DNA from: Pseudophaeomoniella oleicola
Taxonomy: Eukaryota; Ascomycota; Eurotiomycetes; Phaeomoniellales; Phaeomoniellaceae
DNA length: 64,000 nucleotides
NCBI GenBank assembly: GCA_003868215.1
Contig: QWDQ01000014.1
Span: forward strand, 62,001-126,000
Direction of reading: 5' to 3'
Positions within the stretch are counted from its first letter, which is position 1; every line of letters starts with the position of its first letter. The notes beneath the pieces are model-generated. The model was not told the origin of the DNA and did not search any database. It was given only the letters and a program-made list of their open reading frames with translations. The position numbers and the translations under genes are program-made. This document shows, in pieces, positions 19,103-28,408 of the stretch.

Positions 19103-22100
19103 ATGGATGACCTTACCAACCTAGAGCTTTTGTCCCTCGTGTCAAAGGTAACCTCGGAAATTCATAATCACCTGGGGATCAGCGAGAAGACGCTTGCAGA
19201 ATTTGTTATTGACCAACATGCAAAATGCGCCACCTCGCAAGAATTCAAAGAGACTCTCCAAGCTGTAGGGGCAGACTTCCCAGACAGTCTTATCGAGAGC
19301 ATCGACCGCCTCATCCTCACAATGCACCCAAAATACAAGGGTAAAAAGCAGCATGCGGATACTACAAATGGAAGTCAGGGTCCCGACAAGGATTTGAACG
19401 ACATTGACCGGAAAGCGCGAGTGTTCAAAGGCTTGTCTGTACCCGACCGGGAACCTAAGTGGAACGACGACTCCAGGGACTCTAAGGAGCTAGATGGCAA
19501 GCTGGAGGCTATGGACGATACATTTGCTATGCTTGAGGGTCTCGCAGGGAAATCGAAGTCAAATGGTGTGCCGACACAAAGTAGGAAGCGGAGCTTGAGT
19601 CCTATGAATGAAGAACATCCTAGAGGACGACGTCGCATCGATCGCTACCGTTCTCGCTCTCCCTCGGAAAGTCGCAAACATCGGTCACGGCGGGATTATG
19701 GTAACGATTCCGAGGATGAATTTGGAAGGTCACGGCGTGGAAGGTCAGACAGGAATGGGCATCACAAGTCTACGAGGAAGGGCTACGATGAGGACGGTGA
19801 AAGGCTTCGGCGCCCGCCGCCTCGTGAGCTTGATGATCAGCCGATCCTATATAAGGTTTATGATGGAACAGTAACGGGCATTAAAGACTTTGGGGCCTTT
19901 GTGAACCTCCAAGGTGTCAGGGGCAAAGTCGATGGTCTTGTACATGTATCCGCTATGCAAGAAGGCGCTCGTGTCAACCATCCGTCAGATTTGGTCTCCA
20001 GAGGCCAGGAGGTGAAGGTCAAAGTCGTAAGCATAGAAGGTAGCCGGATTGGTCTGTCGATGAAGGAGGTTGATCAAATTACCGGCAGAGATCTCGTACC
20101 CCAACGGAGGCTTGCATCAGGTGCGAACATGGAACGTCTCGATGGCATGCCAAGTGACGATCGATATGGCAATCTGAGTAGTACTGTACCGGTCATCGAG
20201 GGTGATCTGAACGGAAGACCGCCGAAAAGCAAGAAGCGTATGACCTCGCCTGAAAGATGGGAGATCAAACAATTGATCGCCTCTGGTGCTATCTCAGCCT
20301 CAGACTATCCTGACATTGATGAGGAGTACAACGCGACTTTGACTGGAGAGGCTGACTTCGAGGAAGAAGAGGACGTTGACATTGAAGTCAGAGAAGAGGA
20401 GCCCCCTTTCCTAGCGGGTCAGACGAAGCAATCTCTGGAATTATCGCCGATCAGAGTTGTGAAGGCGCCTGACGGATCTCTGAATCGGGCAGCAATGGCA
20501 GGCACAAGTCTCGCAAAGGAACGTAAGGATCTACGAGAACAAGAATCGCGTGACAAGGCAGCCGAGCAAGCTGCGCAGGTTGATTTGAGCGCACAATGGC
20601 AAGATCCAATGGTTGCACCGGAACAGCGGAAGTTCGCACAAGAGCTACGCCAAGCTCAACCTGCAAAGACGACCGATACTCTACCCGAATGGAAACGGAT
20701 AACGCAATCCAAAGATCAGTCTTTCGGAAAACGGACAAATATGACGATCAAGCAGCAACGGGAAAGCTTGCCAGTATTCAAATTCCGCAAACAACTCCTT
20801 GAGGCTGTTCATCATAATCAGTTGCTTATTGTGGTTGGTGATACTGGTTCTGGAAAGACCACCCAACTCACCCAATACCTTGCCGAAGATGGTTTTGCGA
20901 ACGATGGTATGATTGCCTGTACTCAACCACGCCGTGTTGCTGCAATGTCTGTTGCAAAACGGGTGGCAGAAGAAGTCGGTTGCGAATTAGGCCAAGAAGT
21001 TGGTTACACAATCCGTTTCGAGGATCGTACGAGTCCAGCCACACGTATCAAATACATGACTGATGGCATGCTTCAGCGTGAGATCCTACTGGATCCTACT
21101 TTGCGGAAATATTCAGTGATTATGCTTGACGAGGCTCACGAACGTACGATTGCTACTGATGTTCTATTTGGTCTTTTGAAGAAGACCCTTAAGCGAAGGC
21201 CGGACCTCAAGCTCATAGTAACATCAGCAACGCTTGATGCTGACAAGTTCTCCGAGTATTTCAACAAATGTCCAATCTTCTCCATTCCTGGTCGGACATT
21301 CCCAGTTGAGATTCTGTATTCTCGGGAACCTGAAGATGACTATCTGGATGCCGCTCTCACGACAGTTATGCAAATTCACCTTACGGAGCCTCCAGGTGAT
21401 ATCTTAGTCTTCTTGACAGGACAAGAGGAGATCGACACGTCCTGTGAGATTCTATTCGAAAGGATGAAGGCGCTTGGACCTAGCGTACCGGAATTGATCG
21501 TCTTACCGGTATATTCAGCATTGCCCAGTGAAATGCAGAGTCGGATTTTTGAACCAGCTACTCCTGGCAGCAGAAAAGTGGTCATTGCGACCAACATCGC
21601 CGAGACATCTATCACAATCGATGGTATCTATTACGTGGTCGACCCTGGTTTCGTCAAGCAAAATGCATATGATCCAAAACTAGGCATGGATTCCCTCATC
21701 GTGACGCCTATTTCACAAGCCCAGGCGAAACAGCGCGCCGGGCGTGCTGGACGTACAGGCCCCGGAAAGTGTTTCCGTCTCTATACCGAAGCAGCATACC
21801 AATCCGAGATGTTGCCAACTACTATACCCGAGATTCAGCGCCAGAATCTTTCCACTACAATCTTGATGCTCAAAGCTATGGGCATCAACGACCTCTTGCA
21901 CTTCGATTTCATGGATCCTCCCCCTACCAATACTATGCTTACAGCACTGGAAGAGTTGTACGCCCTTTCGGCTCTCGACGATGAGGGTCTTCTTACCCGT
22001 TTGGGTCGCAAAATGGCGGATTTTCCCATGGAACCCGCATTGGCCAAGGTCCTCATTGCTTCTGTGGACTCAGGTTGCTCTGAGGAAATGCTCTCTATTG

Positions 22101-22765
22101 TCGCAATGCTCTCTGTGCAGACTGTGTTCTATCGGCCGAAAGAGAAACAACAACAAGCGGATCAGAAGAAAGCCAAATTCCATGACCCGCAGGGCGACCA
22201 CCTCACCCTGCTCAACGTTTGGAATGCTTGGAAAACTTCCCGCTTCAGCAATCCTTGGTGTTTTGAGAATTTCATTCAGGCCCGTCAGATGCGTCGGGCC
22301 GCTGATGTCCGCCAGCAACTCGCACGTATCATGGATAGATATCGTCATGAAATCGTGAGCTGCGGTCGCAATACAACCAAGGTCCGTCAAGCACTTTGCT
22401 CAGGCTTCTTCCGCAACTCGGCGCGCAAGGATCCTCAAGAAGGGTACAAAACCCTCATCGAAGGGACCCCAGTCTACATGCATCCATCGTCCGCTCTCTT
22501 CGGCAAGCCAGCCGAACACGTCATCTTCCACACCCTGGTCATGACCACGAAAGAATACATGCACTGTACGACCTCCATTGAGCCGAAGTGGCTCGTCGAA
22601 GCGGCCCCGACCTTCTTCAAGGTCGCACCAACAGATAAATTGAGCAAGAGGAAGAAGGCCGAGAGGATACAGCCGTTGCATAACAAGTTCCAGGGGGAGG
22701 ACGATTGGCGGTTGAGCGCACAGAGGAGGCAAGGCAGAGGCGGTGGTGGTGGAACATGGGGTTAA
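19103..22765 (+). CDS. PRP22: Pre-mRNA splicing DEAH-box RNA helicase Prp22 (DHX8)
   Basis: A single exon of 1,220 residues from ATG 19103; the frame is open 27 codons further up but that part looks like leader. Prp22 releases mature mRNA from the spliceosome. The N-terminal helical region is followed by an Arg/Ser-rich stretch (about 190-245), then an S1 RNA-binding domain (VYDGTVTGIKDFGAFVNLQG, near 250-320) unique to Prp22 among splicing DEAH proteins. Helicase motifs: GDTGSGKT near 577, DEAH near 674, SAT near 705, and QRAGRAGRTGPG near 875, followed by winged-helix, ratchet and OB-fold parts. No introns in 3.7 kb, in contrast to its neighbours. The C-terminus ends in a Gly-rich GRGGGGGTWG. 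Confidence 0.96.
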   Translation: MDDLTNLELLSLVSKVTSEIHNHLGISEKTLAEFVIDQHAKCATSQEFKETLQAVGADFPDSLIESIDRLILTMHPKYKGKKQHADTTNGSQGPDKDLNDIDRKARVFKGLSVPDREPKWNDDSRDSKELDGKLEAMDDTFAMLEGLAGKSKSNGVPTQSRKRSLSPMNEEHPRGRRRIDRYRSRSPSESRKHRSRRDYGNDSEDEFGRSRRGRSDRNGHHKSTRKGYDEDGERLRRPPPRELDDQPILYKVYDGTVTGIKDFGAFVNLQGVRGKVDGLVHVSAMQEGARVNHPSDLVSRGQEVKVKVVSIEGSRIGLSMKEVDQITGRDLVPQRRLASGANMERLDGMPSDDRYGNLSSTVPVIEGDLNGRPPKSKKRMTSPERWEIKQLIASGAISASDYPDIDEEYNATLTGEADFEEEEDVDIEVREEEPPFLAGQTKQSLELSPIRVVKAPDGSLNRAAMAGTSLAKERKDLREQESRDKAAEQAAQVDLSAQWQDPMVAPEQRKFAQELRQAQPAKTTDTLPEWKRITQSKDQSFGKRTNMTIKQQRESLPVFKFRKQLLEAVHHNQLLIVVGDTGSGKTTQLTQYLAEDGFANDGMIACTQPRRVAAMSVAKRVAEEVGCELGQEVGYTIRFEDRTSPATRIKYMTDGMLQREILLDPTLRKYSVIMLDEAHERTIATDVLFGLLKKTLKRRPDLKLIVTSATLDADKFSEYFNKCPIFSIPGRTFPVEILYSREPEDDYLDAALTTVMQIHLTEPPGDILVFLTGQEEIDTSCEILFERMKALGPSVPELIVLPVYSALPSEMQSRIFEPATPGSRKVVIATNIAETSITIDGIYYVVDPGFVKQNAYDPKLGMDSLIVTPISQAQAKQRAGRAGRTGPGKCFRLYTEAAYQSEMLPTTIPEIQRQNLSTTILMLKAMGINDLLHFDFMDPPPTNTMLTALEELYALSALDDEGLLTRLGRKMADFPMEPALAKVLIASVDSGCSEEMLSIVAMLSVQTVFYRPKEKQQQADQKKAKFHDPQGDHLTLLNVWNAWKTSRFSNPWCFENFIQARQMRRAADVRQQLARIMDRYRHEIVSCGRNTTKVRQALCSGFFRNSARKDPQEGYKTLIEGTPVYMHPSSALFGKPAEHVIFHTLVMTTKEYMHCTTSIEPKWLVEAAPTFFKVAPTDKLSKRKKAERIQPLHNKFQGEDDWRLSAQRRQGRGGGGGTWG

Positions 22766-22857
22766 TGACAAATGGAGGATTTTTATTATGTATATATACT
22801 CTCTCTCGATACCCGCCCACCATCAATCAATCAAACCATAACACACCCTCAACATCC

Positions 22858-22869
22858 TTTCTCTCTCTC

Positions 22870-22950
<81 letters not shown>
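22858..22950. repeat. (CT)n microsatellite
   Basis: About 90 bp of nearly pure CT dinucleotides with a few CC/TT interruptions, located in the 193-bp gap between the convergent 3' ends of PRP22 and the next minus-strand gene, ending 9 bp before that gene's stop codon. Confidence 0.97.
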
Positions 22951-22953
<3 letters not shown>

Positions 22954-22958
22954 TTATC

Positions 22959-24185
22959 TTAGTTTCCCGATCTCGTCCCTCTTGACCGTCTCCTTCTTCC
23001 TACATCTATCTCCCGATCTGGAGGAGGTAGTGGTGGTGGTACATCCACTTCGATCACTCTGATGCCACCATCTCCGCCTTCCCTCCGTGACAAATAAGAA
23101 GGTGGTCGTCTCACAACCTGCCATTCTGTTGTTGTTGTTGTATCCGGCGGAGGACGCGGCCGTTGTTGCGCCCCAGTTGGCGTTGGTCTGGACTCGTAGA
23201 AATAGTTGCCAGCGTCCTCGTCGTCATATCTTCTATCGTACGAAGTCACGTTATTGTTGTAGTAGTAATCATCATCATCCTTGTAGCCGGATTCTCTCCT
23301 TCTGCTTCGTTGGCTTGTGTTGCGATGAGGTGGTGGTGGGTGTCTGTTGTCGTCGCTGTCGCTGTCACTATTAACCGGTCGCTTTCTGGAGGATATGACG
23401 CTGCCGGATCGTTTTGTCACACGTCCGCTGACCGGTCGAGATCGCCGGTGACGACGGCCAGCACCACTGCCACCACCACCATCACTTTCAGGACCACCGT
23501 TCCGCGAGAAACGAGCGCCGTTCGCGTCTCCTTTCGTCGTCGCCGCCAGCATCCTTCTACACTCGGTGATCTCTCGCTCCATTCTCCGGATGCAGACACG
23601 CTGCACGTTGTCGGCCAGTTTCAGGACTTCTCGCTTACTCTGCCACCAGATGAAGCGGTGGCTGAAGTCACACTGGTAGTAGGCGGACCACTCTGGGCCC
23701 ATGCCGCTACCGGACAATTCCCCTCTCTTCTCGAGGTCCGCTCTCACATGCTGATCCGCCATGTCGGCCTCACCCCAGTAGTCCCCCCTTCGGATCTGCT
23801 CGGCCCGGGCCCCCGAAGACACCAAGAACGGTCGCTCGAGCCGCTTGAATTCCCTCCACAGATCCCTCACCGTCGCATAATGCAACGTGAGCGTCTGCTC
23901 CGAGTAATTCAGCCCGCTCACATCCCTCCCGCCGACAACGCTTCTGCCATCCGGGATCCGATTGGTAGCGCGTATCTCCCGCTGATGACGCCGCAACGCC
24001 TCTCGCTCTTCGCACAGCTCCTGGCGCAGGTTTCCGAGCACGTCACGGATCTGGGTCGGTGCGCGGCGGATCGTCGACATGGCGTCCGCATACAACGCGA
24101 GCAGATTGAGGCATGTGACGATGAAGGAGATGATAGTGATCACGAAAGTCGTGTACGAGAGCGAGGACGGATATGCCGTGGGCAT
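22959..24185 (-). CDS. Conserved-looking hypothetical protein with N-terminal membrane anchor
   Basis: A single exon of 408 residues. I recognise no named family. Residues 10-32 form one hydrophobic helix (TTFVITIISFIVTCLNLLAL), likely a membrane anchor. It is followed by a charged, probably helical region (about 40-75, REEREALRRHQ-like) and a globular part to about 220 with several Trp/Tyr/Cys. The last 190 residues are low complexity: Gly/Ser, Arg-rich, Asp/Tyr-rich and Pro-rich. The opposite strand has a 343-codon open frame, but the anchor and charged coiled region make the minus strand the credible one. Convergent with PRP22. Function unknown. Confidence 0.7.
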   Translation of the reverse strand: MPTAYPSSLSYTTFVITIISFIVTCLNLLALYADAMSTIRRAPTQIRDVLGNLRQELCEEREALRRHQREIRATNRIPDGRSVVGGRDVSGLNYSEQTLTLHYATVRDLWREFKRLERPFLVSSGARAEQIRRGDYWGEADMADQHVRADLEKRGELSGSGMGPEWSAYYQCDFSHRFIWWQSKREVLKLADNVQRVCIRRMEREITECRRMLAATTKGDANGARFSRNGGPESDGGGGSGAGRRHRRSRPVSGRVTKRSGSVISSRKRPVNSDSDSDDNRHPPPPHRNTSQRSRRRESGYKDDDDYYYNNNVTSYDRRYDDEDAGNYFYESRPTPTGAQQRPRPPPDTTTTTEWQVVRRPPSYLSRREGGDGGIRVIEVDVPPPLPPPDREIDVGRRRRSRGTRSGN

Positions 24186-24851
24186 CGCTGCTAAGTAGGA
24201 GCTGAACTATTAGCTAGCTATAAGACGTGTCCCGACTGTCCTTGTCCGAATATCCAGAGATGATATACCCCGGTGGGGGGTTTGGGGAAGGAATCAATAA
24301 AGGAAATAGATGATATGTACATATGTAACAGTGATGTTCTCTTAAGATCTACCTCCTCAAAAATCTCAACAACGAAGAAAACACTGAGAGAGACTACCTA
24401 ATATGGCAACATCATAAAAGTCCTAATCCATGATGACTGTTTGCCTGAGCTAGATAATCAATGAGATGTAGGAATCAATCTATATCAAAAGGTGATACAT
24501 GATATAAAAGCTGTTTACATATCTATCAAATCAAGTATAAGAAAATAAACGACAGCGCACATCTCCACAAGGACTGAGTAACGGTAGTTAGGGTATATAA
24601 GGGACAGTGTTTATATGTAGTATATCATAGACAGTACACAATAAATGTATCGATGGTGGATGACTAGACTGACCGTTGATGAGAGATGAATATATACGTT
24701 ACTTATCATAGAGTACATCAAAAGGACTGTTGTGATAGATACTGAGTATATCGATACCTCGTTCGCCAAGCTCTGACTGAGGACGTGGGCTCCCGAGGTC
24801 TCGTCAGCATCGATACGACCATCCGAACCGCCGTCAGAATCGGTCTTCCAA
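24186..24851. other. AT-rich intergenic region
   Basis: AT-rich (many ATAT/TATATAC words), low coding potential from 24200 to 24750. From about 24760 it becomes GC-richer, overlapping the tail of the possible small minus-strand gene: a second open frame here (reading LLKDDFSDGGSGSSWKTDSD) is acidic and Ser/Gly-rich and may be an alternative 3' exon. Confidence 0.4.
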
Positions 24852-25270
24852 CTAGAACCAGAGCCTCCGTCGCTGAAGTCGTCCTTTAGCAGCTGTTCGC
24901 CATTGCGTCTGAGTACCCTTATGGGCGTCTGTTGGCTCTGTTGCCGAGGTTGTTTCGTCGGTTCTCTTTCTGCTGAGCCGTTTCATCACGTCGTACTCCA
25001 ATGGGTAGTTCTGAAAGAGACTTGCAGGGAAGTTGTATGGGTCCTTCTTTCATGTTTTGACTACCTTTGAGGAGTATATGAAAATTGGCGTATGATATTT
25101 GGTTTTATTCGAGATCCTTTTGTTTGATGCCTTCTTTGCCAATGCCAGCCTTATAATGAAATTAGTTATGTTTTAACTGACTTTCATCTACGATAAGTAC
25201 TTACTTACAAGTGCTGAGCTTCTCTGATAACCACGACGGATTTCAGACTTGAACGTTCCGAGGATGCCAT
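24852..25270 (-). CDS. Possible small three-exon gene, unrecognised
   Basis: Proposed exons 25270-25209, 25149-25065 and 25010-24852 give 101 residues starting MASSERSSLKSVVV. Intron 1 (59 nt) has a perfect GTAAGTAAG donor and an in-phase acceptor. Without a second intron the frame stops at 25050 (53 residues); a 54-nt intron with GTAGTC donor and a very good TCTCTTTCAG acceptor removes that stop. The product is basic (many Lys/Arg), with no membrane helix or motif I recognise. A different frame downstream (about 24970-24750) is also protein-like, so the 3' end is uncertain. It borders the helicase/recombinase remnants on its upstream side. It might be a real small gene or a decaying one. Confidence 0.35.
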
Positions 25271-25379
25271 GATGATGGAGTCCGAAGAGCGTAGAGTAAT
25301 GTAGATTTAAGAAATAGAAAACGCTGTTATTTGCTTTGTGACTCAAATAGGAATCAAATGGGATGTCGCCAGTGTTTCC

Positions 25380-27021
25380 GTTATTGTGATTCTTGTGATT
25401 CTTGTGATTCTTGTGGTTCGTATTCCAGCGGCCCCGTCTCGAGACTCTTGAACAGGGCAGACAAGTGACTGATGCACTCGTGTTGAGTCCCGGAAATATC
25501 TACGGAACGCTTTCCCATTGGCCTGGAGCACGTGGACCAGATTGTTGATGCCCCGTTGAATGTTGACACGCACGCCAGTCGTCTTGTAACCGCAGATGAG
25601 CACATCCACCTGACTCCTTGGATCATTGCACTCGGCGATGACGACGTTTCGGACGTGAGTCTTATATAACCATATCGTTCACACCCTGCCGTACTTCTTC
25701 CATCCTTGGTTCAACTCCGGCGTGTGAAGTTCGATTTGTGGCTATGTTCAGTGACTGCCTCCAAGTTTCCAGGAACTCGTTGTTGAGCGAATTGGTGACC
25801 CATTGGCGTAGTTTTTGCCTTGTTGTGTGGAAGCCTTGCATGAACCTTGAGGCAGATTCGACAGTGTCGGCTCTTTTAGCTTCTGCTGCCCAAACTTCAC
25901 CATTGTCCCGTTCAGCTGCTTCAACCCCCCGTGGTGTCGGTGTGCTATCAATCGAGTCTACCAGGTCTCGTTCCGGAGCATGCCAATTTCTGTTGACGCC
26001 TGGTCCACCAAACCGTTCATGCAGGCTTTCCAGGATTAGTGTACGTGCATCTTCGAAGCCCTGGATGTCATCACGGGCGATCAATGCCTTGCATGTCCAG
26101 TCACATTGTTCATCAAACGGAAAGTTTGCGAGTTGTGTGAATGCCGGGCTTGAGATATATTGTCTAGCACGGTTTCTCGCCAAAAGCAGACGTTTCAGAT
26201 GGGTTTCTCCTTCATCGACGTTGTCGAATTCAGCGAGGCGAACCTTGGCGAGATCGAAGTCTCCTATGCCGTAGTCGTAGAAGCCATAGGAACCCCCGCC
26301 CGATGGAGCATGACTGGCAGATTCTCTAGCTTGTTCGGGAGACGTCCGTGTGTTCCGCTTTCTGGCCATACCAGACCCGAACGTTGAAAATCCGAGCAAA
26401 AAAGCGTTGAACCTCACACCACCAAGTGTACACAACATTACCCGGGCAAAGAATGATCGACGGCTTAAACTTCGGACGTTCTTCACCAAAAGGCACCTCC
26501 GGTTCAGGAGCCACAGATCGGCTTGGGCCAGTGTTCTGACAGGCATCGGCGTCCTGGCCGTCCACTGCACGTAGAGACTCTTGCCATGCTTGGTGTGCCG
26601 CTTCGTAGTCTTCCCACTGTTTGGCATCTCTTCTGGCGCGGTGGGTGCGCAGGTACAAGAAGGCCAGGCCTTGAGCAGTCTTTCCAACCCCGCAATCGTC
26701 GCCCAGGATACCACCGCCGAATTCTTTGGCAACACGCTGGAGCCAGGCAACACCAATCGCCTGCCACGGCAGCAGCTTGAGCGACGTCTCGAAGACTACG
26801 ACCTCTCCCAGCGAAGCTTTGTGTATCGCATTGATCTGCACTTGACAGCCGATGGCGCCATCATCCCAGAGGCCCGGCTGGATTGTGGAGATGCTTCTGG
26901 ACGTACAGGGTGGCCCCATTCGAGATAGGTTTGGGCGATAACCAGTGCTTTGAAGTACATGCCTGGGAACCGGACTCGGGAATGGGGCTCGTGCTAACAG
27001 ACCCAGGGTACACCGCATCAC
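25380..27021 (-). pseudogene. Broken SNF2-type helicase gene remnant
   Basis: Minus-strand pieces in different frames. 27021-26326 reads LKLLPWQAIGVAWLQRV, then GGGILGDDCGVGKTAQGLAF (SNF2 Walker A region, usually DEMGLGKT) and IILCPGNVVYTWWCEV (motif Ia). 26360-25662 continues in another frame with 230 charged residues of no clear motif. 25661-25400 in a third reads VVIAECNDPRSQVDVLICGY...NIQRGINNLVHVL, resembling motifs IV-V and the start of VI of the second helicase lobe. The DExH box region and the final QxxGRxxR are missing. SNF2 ATPases remodel chromatin or assist DNA repair, but this copy lacks essential parts and should be inactive. It lies directly downstream of the recombinase remnant, which may have been a companion gene or only a neighbour. 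Confidence 0.65.
25381..25417. repeat. Short 9-bp tandem repeat
   Basis: Four copies of a TTGTGATTC unit in a row (the last imperfect). On the minus strand they encode repeated TRI tripeptides at the degraded end of the helicase remnant. Confidence 0.85.
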
Positions 27022-27042
27022 ATCCTGACACTACACTCGCCA

Positions 27043-28152
27043 TCAGCAACACTGCGACCAGACGGAGTCAATGGGAATTAACGAGGGGCGGATGGAATTG
27101 GAAGAAGCCACAGTCGATAGAGCAGACACATTCCTTCCGACGGCAGCGATAGCCTCTTGGCGCCATGCATACAGTGACACATCTCTAATGAAACCAATCT
27201 CGAGGGCGGCTTTCTTCATCAGTGGGTCGAGGGACTGCGAGCGTAGGGGATCATCTATCGTGAATATTCCTGCTCTTGAAGCGGCCACAAAGATAGGGAG
27301 ATCTGTGACATCGGGTTGCTGGGGAAGGACAGATGATGGAGAACCGAGGATGTCGAGGTAATGTGCAGAGCCAAAGAGTCCTCTCTGGCAGCCTAGGCAG
27401 AACAACAACCAGGGCAGATCGGCGTGTAGATTTTCTTCAACTGTGCACGAGATGACGAGGAAATCGGCGCCTTTGAACTTCGCGGCACCTACAGAATAAG
27501 GGTCCCGTTGGCCTTTCGACCATGCAAGGTGGATCTCAACCCCAAGTCCTTGACCATTGAGGTTTGGATAGAAAGTGATGTCTCTCCAGCGAATGCACTG
27601 TTGTTTGTCGTTGGGCATGCTGCTTTTGAGCCAGGATACGCCGAGAGAACTGGGACGACAGCCTGTGATAGCCATGATACAACAGAACACGTAGAATTGC
27701 TGTTCCCAGGCGACCATTGTCTTCAATCCCATTAGTCGTAGAAAGAAAAGCCTTCATTCTGGGATGCCGTAATACTCCTTGGGCTTTTTAGTTGTGGAGA
27801 GGCTGTTGTCGACAGCGAGTTTGTGGCAAGCGGCACTGACGTTCAAATTCCAGACTGGAAACAAAGTGGCTGCATCCTCACCTATGTCCCAACAAGTTGT
27901 GAACCATAGATCTGCAACTTTTCTCCTAAGGGTGTCGACCTTGATCTTGGCGGTTTTCAAACCAGTGGGCAAATACTCCTGACTGGTGGCAATTGCCGCA
28001 AGATATTCTAGTGCCCAGTCGAGAATTCTGGCTTTCGTGAATACCCATGCGCAGATGACAGAATCGACTGTGTCGGGAGCAAAAATGCCGTCCGCAATTG
28101 TCATTTCCTTCACGTAAGTCATGAACTCTTTCAAGACTAGAGCACGACACAC
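27043..28152 (-). mobile_element. Fungal tyrosine recombinase (DUF3435 / Crypton-like) remnant of a DNA transposon
   Basis: Two minus-strand open stretches, 28152-27757 and 27753-27043, lie in the same frame and are separated by one TGA at 27756-27754. The second carries the recombinase core: ITGCRPSSLG (first catalytic Arg, box I), HLAWSKGQRD (the Lys hairpin), and LYAWRQEAIAAVG (box II, with Tyr in place of the usual His, the R-Y-R pattern described for Cryptons and Starship captains). The first stretch gives the helical N-terminal half. The frame ends at WSQCC* without a clear nucleophile Tyr, so the C-terminus is probably lost. No terminal repeats or target-site duplications were found. 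Whether it came from a Crypton or a Starship-type element cannot be decided from this fragment. Confidence 0.65.
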
Positions 28153-28180
28153 GCACTCTTAGCGCATCGTAATCGCATGA

Positions 28181-28408
28181 GTAGACGCTTGCTCTTCCTA
28201 GCAAAAGCGCCAATGACTCGAATGCGATTGTGGATGTCGCTCGGGATCCCCCACGGTGCTGATCACGGTAGAGGAATGTCTGGCGGATCTTTGAGTAGAC
28301 GCTTGCTCTTCCTAGCAAAAGCGCCGATAACTCGAATACCATATGGACGTCGCTCAGGATCGCATAAATTGTTAATCACGGTAGGAGAATGTCTGGCGGA
28401 GCTTTGAG
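28181..28408. repeat. Imperfect tandem duplication, 2 x 114 bp
   Basis: Copy 1 (28181-28294) and copy 2 (28295-28408) share the start GTAGACGCTTGCTCTTCCTA, the middle ATCACGGTAG..GAATGTCTGG and the end CTTTGA. They differ at roughly a fifth of positions. It lies just upstream of the recombinase remnant. Confidence 0.9.

Noticed and set aside
23163-24194. 343-codon plus-strand open frame
   Set aside because: It is fully antisense to the 408-residue minus-strand frame, which has a membrane anchor and charged helical region; the plus frame is rich in Arg/Ser/Val with no domain.
25380-28152. Intact Starship element
   Set aside because: The recombinase is interrupted and lacks its C-terminal end, no second border, direct repeats or typical cargo genes are visible, and genes on both sides are ordinary host genes.
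28140-28408. CRISPR-like repeat array
   Set aside because: Only two long adjacent imperfect copies and no spacers; the organism is eukaryotic.
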